The position numbers were made by a program, and so were the translations under genes. 27,053 nt of DNA from NCBI GenBank assembly GCA_002335865.1, contig DDCY01000018.1:18123-45175 (forward strand). Direction: 5' to 3'. The stretch's first letter is position 1. Each line of letters begins with the position of its first letter. Below are positions 7,659 to 16,200 of this stretch, piece after piece. The stretch is from Saprospiraceae bacterium UBA1994. GTDB taxonomy: Bacteria; Bacteroidota; Bacteroidia; Chitinophagales; Saprospiraceae. The notes beneath the pieces are model-generated. The model saw only the letters and a list, made by a program, of their open reading frames with translations, was not told the origin of the DNA and did no database searches.

Positions 7659-8180
7659 GTGGAAACATTCTTAGAAATACTCAAATACTCAATACCTGCG
7701 CTAATCGTATTCGCTACCATATATACTATCATGAAAAAGTATATGGATAATCAATACGCCCTAGAATCGCTAAAATTCCGTCAAGGACAAAACCAAGATA
7801 TACTACCTCTCAAGCTTCAAGCCTATGAGCGACTTATGTTGCTATGCGAACGTATCTCTATTCCTAATTTGACATACAGGTTGGCTAATAAAGACATTAG
7901 TAAAGAGCAGTTGCAGACTGCCATGATGATTGCCATACAGCAAGAATATGAGCATAATTTGACTCAACAGATCTATGTATCAGATAAGCTCTGGGATATT
8001 ATCAATCTAGCTAAAGATCAGACGATTCAACTGATCTCCAAGGCATCTGAAGGTATGCAAGCTGGAGATCCTCCATCAATGCTTTTAGAAAGAGCTAATA
8101 GAATCATCGATAGTATGAATATGAATCCATTGGAGCAAGCTAAGGCTGCTATCAAGGAAGAGATCAAACAATTACTCTAA
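7659..8180 (+). CDS. Membrane-anchored conserved protein (DUF7935-like)
   Basis: A 173-residue protein with one N-terminal membrane helix (about residues 5-25) followed by a long, mostly helical charged cytoplasmic part. It resembles a conserved Bacteroidota family of unknown function that I recall as DUF7935; the name is from memory and should be verified. An in-frame stop at 7656 sits directly before the GTG at 7659, so translation begins at this GTG or at the Met codon at residue 25; only the GTG keeps the membrane helix. It is the first gene of a likely operon, 22 bases before the 5'-nucleotidase C-domain lipoprotein. A scaffold or membrane-associated role is possible, but the function is unknown. 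Confidence 0.75.
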   Translation: METFLEILKYSIPALIVFATIYTIMKKYMDNQYALESLKFRQGQNQDILPLKLQAYERLMLLCERISIPNLTYRLANKDISKEQLQTAMMIAIQQEYEHNLTQQIYVSDKLWDIINLAKDQTIQLISKASEGMQAGDPPSMLLERANRIIDSMNMNPLEQAKAAIKEEIKQLL

Positions 8181-8202
8181 TCACTCAGAATAACATTGCT
8201 AT

Positions 8203-8952
8203 ATGATTGCTGTTAAAAGATTATTATACTTATCCATCGCTGTAGTACTTCTCAGCGGATGCTCCAAGAAGCAATATGTGCACGTTGCCGATATCGATAC
8301 GGACTATATTAGAGTCAATAGGTATTCCGCTAAAGAAGATAAAAAGGTAAAAGATATGATCTCACCATACAAAGAGCAGCTTGATGCTGAGATGAATGTC
8401 GTATTAGGGGTTCTAGCAGAAGATATGGTAAAGTCAAAACCTAATTCTAATCTTGGAAACTGGTTTGCAGATTTGTTACAGACCACTGCCAACATAGAGT
8501 TTGATGGATACGTAGACTTTGCAGTACAAAACTATGGAGGACTAAGAGTACCAGTAGTCGCTAAAGGAGATCTTACGGTGGGAGACATTTACGAAGTGAT
8601 GCCATTTGATAATAAGTTAGTGGTACTTAATCTGACTGGAGAGAAAACACTAATGCTGCTCAATCGTATTGCAGATTACGGTGGATGGCCTATCAGTAGC
8701 AACTTGACATTTGCTATTGAAGATGAAAAAGCAACGGATATTATGATTAAAGGTGAATCATTCGATATCAAAAAATCTTATCGAGTAGCCTTACCTGATT
8801 ATACGGCCAATGGAGGAGATAGATGCACTTTTCTCATGAAGGAACCGCAAGAAGATAATGATAAAATGATCAGGGATTTAGTCATAGAGTATTTCCAAAA
8901 TAATCCACCATCGGACCCAATAGTTGCTCCAACAGGAATAAGGATTAGGTAA
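8203..8952 (+). CDS. Lipoprotein with 5'-nucleotidase C-terminal domain
   Basis: This protein corresponds to the substrate-binding C-terminal half of UshA-type periplasmic 5'-nucleotidases, encoded here as a separate 249-residue protein. A lipobox LLSGC puts a lipidated Cys at residue 20, so it is expected on the periplasmic or outer-membrane side. Family landmarks are NYGGLR (the usual N-GG-R), GDIYEVMPFDNKLV (PF-N motif), LTGEK, and DYTANGGDRC (the NGGD motif). There is no metallophosphoesterase half; that is supplied by the next gene, 51 bases downstream. The two products probably work together on nucleotides or similar phosphoesters; physical association is an inference. Confidence 0.88.
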   Translation: MIAVKRLLYLSIAVVLLSGCSKKQYVHVADIDTDYIRVNRYSAKEDKKVKDMISPYKEQLDAEMNVVLGVLAEDMVKSKPNSNLGNWFADLLQTTANIEFDGYVDFAVQNYGGLRVPVVAKGDLTVGDIYEVMPFDNKLVVLNLTGEKTLMLLNRIADYGGWPISSNLTFAIEDEKATDIMIKGESFDIKKSYRVALPDYTANGGDRCTFLMKEPQEDNDKMIRDLVIEYFQNNPPSDPIVAPTGIRIR

Positions 8953-9003
8953 ACCCAATTCCAGCTTTAAAAAAAACAAATTCTAATAGGTAACCATCAC
9001 ATC

Positions 9004-9918
9004 ATGAATAGAAGAGTATTTATACAAAAAGCAGGACTAGGATCACTTGTAATGAGCAGTGGAGCATTTCCATTGATGGCGATGCACGATCCTAATATTG
9101 CTCGACTTACTATATTACACACTAATGATGTACATAGTAGGGTAGAAGCATTTCCAATGGATGGTGGGCGTAACGCAGGTCAAGGAGGAGCGTCGAGGAG
9201 AGCCTCGCTAATAAAGAAAATAAGATCCAGAGAAGAGCATATATTGTTACTTGATGCTGGAGATATATTTCAAGGGACTCCATATTTCAATTATTTCGGT
9301 GGTGAAATAGAGATGAAGCTGATGTCAGAGATGGGCTATGATGCAGCGACTATTGGTAATCATGATTTTGATGGCGGGATAGATGGCTTAGAAAAGCAAC
9401 TCAAGCACGCTAACTTCGATATGTTAATCGCTAACTATGACTTCTCTAATACAGTCTTGAAGGGAAAAACAAAGGAATATCGAATCTGGCAAAAAGGTGA
9501 GATAAAAGTAGGTGTATTAGGTGTAGGTATAGCCTTAAATAGCTTAGTGCCAAAAGCATTATATAAAGATACTATCTACAGTGATCCAATATCCAATGCA
9601 AATCGAATAGCCAATATCCTCAAAAATGATGAGAAGTGTGATTTAGTGATTTGTCTCAGTCATATGGGATACAATTACAAGAGTGAAAAGCCATGCGATA
9701 CAAAGTTAGCGACCAATAGTAAAGATATAGATATCATCATTGGTGGTCATACACATACGTTTATGGATGAGCCAGATGTACGCAAAAATCTGAATGGAGA
9801 AGAAGTAATTATCAATCAAGTAGGCTGGGCTGGACTAATGTTAGGTAGGCTAGAAGTAATGATAGAGAAAGGTAAAAACAAGAAGTGTATTACATGTAGG
9901 AATAGCTATATACGATAA
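9004..9918 (+). CDS. Metallophosphoesterase domain of split 5'-nucleotidase, Tat-type signal
   Basis: Catalytic half of a UshA/5'-nucleotidase-type enzyme, 304 residues, lacking the C-terminal domain. The N-terminus NRRVFIQK followed by a moderately hydrophobic stretch and LMA fits a twin-arginine signal, so export in folded, metal-loaded form is likely. Dinuclear metal motifs are complete: HTNDVHSR (DxH), DAGDIFQGTP, GNHDFDGG, LSHMGY and GGHTHTF. It directly follows the gene for the matching C-terminal domain, so the normal domain order is reversed at gene level. It ends shortly after the catalytic domain with a basic tail. This is the last gene of the operon; no strong terminator was seen directly after it. 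Confidence 0.9.
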   Translation: MNRRVFIQKAGLGSLVMSSGAFPLMAMHDPNIARLTILHTNDVHSRVEAFPMDGGRNAGQGGASRRASLIKKIRSREEHILLLDAGDIFQGTPYFNYFGGEIEMKLMSEMGYDAATIGNHDFDGGIDGLEKQLKHANFDMLIANYDFSNTVLKGKTKEYRIWQKGEIKVGVLGVGIALNSLVPKALYKDTIYSDPISNANRIANILKNDEKCDLVICLSHMGYNYKSEKPCDTKLATNSKDIDIIIGGHTHTFMDEPDVRKNLNGEEVIINQVGWAGLMLGRLEVMIEKGKNKKCITCRNSYIR

Positions 9919-10330
9919 AGATTGATAATTGATTCAAGTAATGATGCAGAAACGCATAGTTGGAAATTTGAATCAAATAATTGCCTCGTACTAATCAGTA
10001 TCGTGAATGATAATGATTTAAAACTTTTATCTCTAAAATCATAGGTAACAACTAATCATCAATGTTTTGTTTGATGGCCGTACTTGTTAACATTACACTC
10101 GTCGATGGTTCTTGTCGGAGTCAATAGATTATACATTTCAAAATAAAATTGCGTTTAACTCTAATATTTATTTAAGTCACAATACATTCTTCCCAATTAG
10201 ATAACTCATGCGGTTTACAAGGATAATTGGCATTTGTTACAACAATCTAAAGAAAGAGAAAAAAGACTCATATTAGGATTATTAACAAATTAAATATTTT
10301 TTTCAAGTATAATTTGCTCCCATTCAAGGA

Positions 10331-10339
10331 TGTGGATAA
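10331..10339 (-). other. Perfect DnaA box
   Basis: TTATCCACA on the minus strand matches the high-affinity DnaA binding sequence exactly. It may serve in origin firing or in autoregulation of dnaA. Confidence 0.6.
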
Positions 10340-10425
10340 CTAAGTTGAAAAGATATTCATATTGTTGAAATTCAACATGTTAGATGACTTTTATTTTTTT
10401 GCAAAAAAGAAGATCGGATACTATT

Positions 10426-10509
10426 ATGTCTGCTAAAAAAGAGACACTTTTGTCAACCAACTATAAAGAAGTCTCTCAGATTATATTGGAAAGAAATATA
10501 ACATACTGA
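10426..10509 (+). CDS. Doubtful 27-codon ORF upstream of dnaA
   Basis: A short frame starting MSAKKETLLSTN and ending in TGA, amphipathic in its second half (EVSQIILERN). It is not recognised. It could be a leader peptide or truncated gene, but chance is as likely; it has no exact promoter element or ribosome site. Confidence 0.15.
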   Translation: MSAKKETLLSTNYKEVSQIILERNITY

Positions 10510-10695
10510 CCAATCTGGAGTGAAAAGACCTGATTAATTCAGGCATGAAGTGATCTTGTGTATTGAAGTTTTTTATTTAATCAACTTCTTAACGTGTTAT
10601 CCCTCATTACCACGATTTACAGTCTAGGTAATGCTCACGATCAAGATTCTTGATGAACATATTTTTTGAGACCGTTATTTTTATAAGCAATACGA

Positions 10696-12102
10696 ATGAT
10701 AAAAGATCCCGATATCGTCTGGAATAATTGTCTTACCATCATAAAGAAAGACATCAATCCACAGAGTTACAAAACTTGGTTTGAGCCTGTGAAAGCAGTG
10801 AAATTTAAAGATAATATTTTAAGCATTCAAGTGCCTAATAAGTTCTTTTATGAATGGCTAGAGGAGCACTACGTGAAAGAGCTAAAAAAAGCAATCACTG
10901 CTGAGATAGGTGGTGATGCAAGACTCGAGTATCAAATATTAGTTGATAATCATCGCAAGATTGGACGAAATGCAGCTACAGCAGATCAATCTCCAGTACC
11001 TGGTGCTTTTGAGTCAGAGAGAATCAAAAATCCATTCGTTATTCCTGGTATTAAGAAACTTAATATAGATCCACAACTCAATGCTGAATATACCTTTGAT
11101 ACATTTATAGAAGGAGAGTGTAATAAACTCGCACGATCGGCAGGTAAGGCTATAGCCGCTAAACCAGGAGGCACGGCTTTCAACCCACTATTTATATATG
11201 GAGATGTAGGCTTGGGTAAGACGCACCTAGCTCAGGCTATTGGTAGTAGTGTGATTTCCCAGTTTAAAGATAAGCAAGTATTATACGTTACTTCCGAACG
11301 ATTTACCAATCAGGTGATCCAAGCGATCAAAAATAATGGAGTTAACGACTTTATGAATTTCTATCATATGATAGATGTTCTTATAGTCGACGATATACAG
11401 TTCTTAGCGAATAGGCCAAAGACTCAAGAGATTTTCTTTAATATATTCAACCAATTACACCAAGGCGGGAAACAGTTGATACTCACATCTGACAGACCTC
11501 CGAAAGATCTTAAGGACGTAAATGATAGATTGATTTCGAGATTTAAGTGGGGATTATCTGCGGATCTGACTACACCTGATTATGATACTAGATTGGCGAT
11601 ATTTGATCGCAAGATGGTCTTTGAAGGAGTAGAGCTACCTAACGATGTAATAGAGTATGTATGTTATCACATACGTAACAATGTACGTGAACTCGAAGGC
11701 GTACTCGTGTCGCTAGTGGCACAGAGCACACTAAACAAAAGAGAAATAGATATCATTCTAGCAAAAGAAGTCATTGCTCAGTTTATTAGTCAAGTAAGTA
11801 AAGAAATTACTGTTGTTAATATTAAGCTATTAGTTGCGGACTACTTCAATCTACCAGTTGAGAAGTTACACAGTAAGACTCGTAAGCGTGCAATCGTATT
11901 AGCAAGGCAGCTATCAATGTATTTAGCTAAAAATTTCACTAATAGTTCTTTAAAGGCTATCGGTAGTGAATTTGGAAACAGAGACCACAGCACGGTTATC
12001 TACTCAGTAAAGGCTGTTCAAGATATGATGGATACAGACCTAGTATTTAAGGATACAGTAGCAGATTTAGAGAAGCAAGTGCAGCTCAATCTTGTGTCTT
12101 AA
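10696..12102 (+). CDS. dnaA: Chromosomal replication initiator DnaA
   Basis: AAA+ ATPase that binds DnaA boxes at oriC, melts the origin and loads DnaB helicase. All domains are present in 468 residues: domain I (about 1-85, with WFEPV and FFYEWLEEHY), a variable linker, the AAA+ core with Walker A GDVGLGKTH (169-177), Walker B LIVDDIQFL (Asp232-Asp233) and sensor/arginine-finger region NDRLISRF, and C-terminal domain IV with the DNA-binding signature GNRDHSTVIYSV near residues 428-440. Length and motif order are normal. The long upstream gap with a perfect DnaA box suggests both autoregulation and a nearby origin. A strong terminator follows directly. No dnaN or gyrB is next to it, which is common in Bacteroidota. 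Confidence 0.98.
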   Translation: MIKDPDIVWNNCLTIIKKDINPQSYKTWFEPVKAVKFKDNILSIQVPNKFFYEWLEEHYVKELKKAITAEIGGDARLEYQILVDNHRKIGRNAATADQSPVPGAFESERIKNPFVIPGIKKLNIDPQLNAEYTFDTFIEGECNKLARSAGKAIAAKPGGTAFNPLFIYGDVGLGKTHLAQAIGSSVISQFKDKQVLYVTSERFTNQVIQAIKNNGVNDFMNFYHMIDVLIVDDIQFLANRPKTQEIFFNIFNQLHQGGKQLILTSDRPPKDLKDVNDRLISRFKWGLSADLTTPDYDTRLAIFDRKMVFEGVELPNDVIEYVCYHIRNNVRELEGVLVSLVAQSTLNKREIDIILAKEVIAQFISQVSKEITVVNIKLLVADYFNLPVEKLHSKTRKRAIVLARQLSMYLAKNFTNSSLKAIGSEFGNRDHSTVIYSVKAVQDMMDTDLVFKDTVADLEKQVQLNLVS

Positions 12103-12128
12103 GCAAATTGAGAAAAAGTAAACAAAAA

Positions 12129-12169
12129 AATAAAAGAGGCTTATCAGTTACCGATGAGCCTCTTTTATT
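12129..12169. terminator. Bidirectional terminator between dnaA and the deacetylase gene
   Basis: Perfect 13-bp complementary arms (12129-12141 and 12157-12169) built around AAAAGAGGCT/AGCCTCTTTT, with A-rich sequence before and T-rich sequence after on both strands. It can serve dnaA and the convergent deacetylase gene. Confidence 0.85.
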
Positions 12170-12315
12170 TTATAGACTGCTCTAAAATATAGATTATTAC
12201 CTTATTTGATTTTATTGGACTCTGAGCCCCAGAGTTTTATTTCCAAAGAAGACCTCATTTCTGTCACGGTATATGTACCTATTGTGATCTCTAAACGTAA
12301 AATTGCTGACTGAAT

Positions 12316-13218
12316 CTAAAACCAAATCTCCTGAGCTAGACGGTACGTGTTAGCGTGAGCGTCAATAATATCAACGATACGAGGACTGTATCCACCACCC
12401 ATACTAATAGCAACAGGCAGATTGTTTTTTTTGCATGTTTCTAAGACGATTTTATCTCGCTCTTTGCAACCTGGTATGCTTACAGAAAGTCTACCCAATT
12501 TGTCTGATTTTAGAATATCTACACCACTTAGATAGAATACAATATCGGGCTCTACTTCGTCTATCAGGCGAGGGAGTATATCTCTAACTGTTTTGAGATA
12601 CAGAGCATCTTCAGTTTTATCTGGTAAAGCGGTATCAAGATCAGAATTTTCTTTGCGAGTAGGGTAGTTACGCTCACCATGCATGGACCAAGTATAGACT
12701 CGATTGTCACCTTCAAATATCTTGGCAGTACCATTCCCTTGGTGTACATCTAGATCGACTACTAATGCCTTTTTAATTTTTCCAGTGGCCAATAAATTAT
12801 GTGCAGACAATGCGATATCATTATATATACAGAAGCCTTCACCGTGATCTGCAAATGAATGGTGCGTTCCTCCTGCTATATTCATCGCTACACCATGCTC
12901 CATTGCATACTTAGCGCATTGGAGTGTTCCGTTTGCGATATGTCTCCCTCTTTGTATCAAAAGAGGTGTCATAGGAAAGCCTATAGCTCTTATTTCCTTA
13001 GCGGATAGCGTTTGATTTTTTAGCTTGTCTAGAAATTCAGCAGTATGTGTAAGCAATAATTGCTCATCACTTAATGGCTCTGGATGGAAAAATTGATCTT
13101 GGCTTACAGTACCTTCATAAATAAGTTGCTCAGGTATTAGCTCATACTTAATCATAGGAAACCTATGTTTTTCAGGTAATGGATATTTGTAGATAGGACT
13201 ATAGGCAATCTTAAGCAT
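12316..13218 (-). CDS. Histone deacetylase family protein (AcuC/HDAC-like)
   Basis: Zinc-dependent deacetylase or amidohydrolase of the arginase/deacetylase fold, 300 residues, probably cytosolic. The active site is complete: paired His119-His120 in GGTHHSF, zinc ligands Asp157 and His159 in DLDVHQGNGT and Asp234 in SGVD, then the family stretch LGRLSVS. GGGYSP occurs near the C-terminus. Bacterial members act on acetylated proteins, acetylpolyamines or other small amides, and the sequence does not decide between them. The start lies 32 bases after the stop of the giant T9SS protein gene on the same strand, so it may be co-transcribed with it, although a functional link is not evident. Confidence 0.92.
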   Translation of the reverse strand: MLKIAYSPIYKYPLPEKHRFPMIKYELIPEQLIYEGTVSQDQFFHPEPLSDEQLLLTHTAEFLDKLKNQTLSAKEIRAIGFPMTPLLIQRGRHIANGTLQCAKYAMEHGVAMNIAGGTHHSFADHGEGFCIYNDIALSAHNLLATGKIKKALVVDLDVHQGNGTAKIFEGDNRVYTWSMHGERNYPTRKENSDLDTALPDKTEDALYLKTVRDILPRLIDEVEPDIVFYLSGVDILKSDKLGRLSVSIPGCKERDKIVLETCKKNNLPVAISMGGGYSPRIVDIIDAHANTYRLAQEIWF

Positions 13219-13250
13219 CTGTTAGTATAAAGTTCGCTTTTATAACAGAT

Positions 13251-16200
13251 TTACTTTACAATGGTTACATCACCATAGAATGGTTTGATTACATCATTTT
13301 CTAATACTTCGATAAAGTATACAAAAACGCCAGAATTGAGTTCTTGACCTTTGAATGTTCCGTCCCACCCTTGACCTATTTCCGTGGTATAATTTTCTTT
13401 GCGGAATATCTGATTTCCCCATCGATCATATATTGTCATTGAGATTATTTGGCTACTTCCAGCAATACCTGGGATAATATAAAATATGTCATTGCTGCCA
13501 TCTCCATTAGGACTAAATACATTAGGAATATTATATGTAGGTATTACAGGTGTTTCTTCTGCCATCACTAGGATTGAAAGAGTGACTTCACATCCTACTC
13601 CATAGTTGATAGTTATATTATAATCTGTGTCCTCGATTACTACAAAAGTCGGGTTAAGGCAATCATTACAACTTAGCCCATTTTCAGAAGACCAAGTAAT
13701 TGAATTAATCTCATCTATAGATATGCCAGTAACAAAAATCTGATTGCCGATTATTTCTGAGGATAAGATAGGAGTATTGAATTCCGTAATTAAATATGTT
13801 ACTATAGTTTCACATCCATCTGTATCTATAAAGTCCAACTGGCCTGTTTCTGATAACCCTGTTATTGTATAAGGAAATTCGGTTATTTCGATAACGGCAC
13901 CTCCAGATTGCTCGTAAAAGAATGGTGCTACGCCACTAATATTTGTGATTACTACTTCGCCTTCTGAATTATTACAATCGGGTTGTATTATAGAACTCGT
14001 AGCTGTAATTCCTTCAAAATTCAATTGTATATTTGTTAAACTATCGCATCCGTTACTTGCTCCGTTGGCAATTAATTCTATTCCATTAGGATTCTCAATA
14101 TTATAAGTATTTCCGTTGATAGATAGCTCATAATTTTGATCGCAACTAGAGTTGATAAAATTGCCTTCTGGTATGTCTAGTAATGTCAAACTTATGTTAA
14201 CAATACTATCGCATCCGTTGCTTGATTGTCCTGCAAATATTTCTGTTCCGACCAGTTGATTTTGGTCGTACGTGCTACCATTTACTATTATAGATTCACC
14301 TGGGCAGATTGAGCTATCTTCTAATCCCAATGCTGTGTCAAGGAAAGTAATATCAACGATGACTGTACTATCACATCCATTAGCAGATCCACCTACTATT
14401 GTTTCACTTCCTGTTGGACTATTGATATCGTAAAGTATGCCATTCACAGTGATACCATATGTAACATCACAAGTAGTAGTGGTCTCAGTTCCTATTTCTG
14501 TAGTAAGAAGTGTGAGATTGACATTGATAATACTATCGCATCCACCAACACTACTTCCTATTAGTGTATCAGATCCAATCAGATTGTTTTGATCGTATAT
14601 TATACTATTAAAAATAAGTATTTCACCCTCACATATATTTTCTACAATATCATTGACACTAGCATCGCCGAACATTAAATCTATAATTACAGTACTATCG
14701 CATCCATTGACAGATCCACCAAAGAATATGAAATCTCCAGATGGATTAGTTTCATCATATACAGTACCACCAACAGTAATAGACTGGCCAGTGCATAAGG
14801 TAGTGTTGATTAGGCTTGTCGCCGGATCTTTTATATCCAGATTTATAAGGATAATACTATCACATTGTCCAGCTCTAGGAATAATAATTTCTCCGGTAGG
14901 GTTACTCGCGTTATATACTTGCCCGTCGTAAGTAACTGATTCGTTGACACAGATAATATCATTGACTAATAGAGTATCTTGTAGTCCTATTACAAATGTA
15001 TCTGGAATTTCCGTAATATTTGTAAAGCAGTCTTCTCGTATTACTGAGGTTATACTAATTGTGTATTCTATACCAGCAGGAAGATTATAATTATCTAAGT
15101 TTATTTGCAGGGCTAAAATTTCGGTCGCTGGTAATGCAGGTTCGAAATCGACATATGGTATTGATATTGGTAATTCAGGAAGAGGGCCATTGATCTCTAT
15201 TGTAAATCCAAAATTGGCTAAGTATGTATAATCTATAAGTATGTCAAGTATATTATCACATAAAATAGTTTGACTTGCTTCTAAATTTATCTTCGGTTCT
15301 GGTAGGATTAATAACTCTAATGTAGAAGTTGATACAGGACAATCTATATCATCACCAACTTTATAGGCTGCTGTAACTAGTAGAGGAGTACCTGCTGGTA
15401 ATGTAGGCCACACATCTATTACTAATATCCCATCAGGAATTATTGCATTGCCATTATTTGGATCATAAAATATTCCACCTTGCGATGCGCCATCCAGGTA
15501 GTCGTAAAGATTTACATCCCCAGTATAACAAAGAGTATCTATCACATCCACTCCAGCAGTTACATCATTAGTTACTTCTATTTCGATTTCTATAGTTTCT
15601 CCATCGCAACTACCGTTACTAGATACTGTATGTGTAAATGTAAATATTCCAACACCAAGTATTTCAGAGTCTACGTTGCTTCCTATAAGAGCACCGGTAA
15701 CTCCCGGATCTCCAAATACGCCAATTGTATTATTTCCTTGGAGGACATTTTCTAACTGCACTATGTTTCCTTCGCAAGTACTTGTACTTACGTCTTCTCC
15801 TGCATCTAGAGCTTCATCGATTTGTATAGTCAGATTTGCGGTGTCTGGTAAACATATCGTATCCATCATACCTACAATGTATTGTAAGTTGTAAATGCCA
15901 GGATTAACAATACTCAGATCTACAACAGATGGGTTTGTTACATCGATGGTTTCCGCTCCCAAAACCATAATCGTATCATTGATACCTACTATGTTCCAGA
16001 ATGTATTTAGATCGATGGTCCCAAAATCATTTTCGCAACCTGTGATTAGGTCTTGGCCACCTGCATAAAATTGTTCTTGAATATTGATTTGTAAGTGGCT
16101 AGTATCATTGCCACATTCCAAGTTCTCAATGACATACATAAAGTTTATGGTTCCGGTAGTGCCAGTTATATTTACTTGCGTACTATCAGTATCATTCGTA

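Larger units (their letters stand above)
9919..10695. other. oriC: Candidate replication origin region upstream of dnaA
   Basis: A 777-base stretch without a convincing gene, immediately before dnaA. A perfect DnaA box (TTATCCACA on the minus strand) lies at 10331-10339, preceded by a very AT-rich tract at about 10266-10320 that could unwind. Weaker boxes with two mismatches are at 10173-10181 (plus) and 10557-10565 (minus). A palindrome TGTTGAA-A-TTCAACA occupies 10363-10377, and GTTGAAA recurs at 10344 and 10364, 20 bases apart. A single perfect box is modest evidence; position beside dnaA is the stronger argument. Confidence 0.45.

Noticed and set aside
15480..15894. Plus-strand frames opposite the giant T9SS protein
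   Set aside because: Shadows of the long minus frame, which has a signal peptide, repeats and sorting domain.
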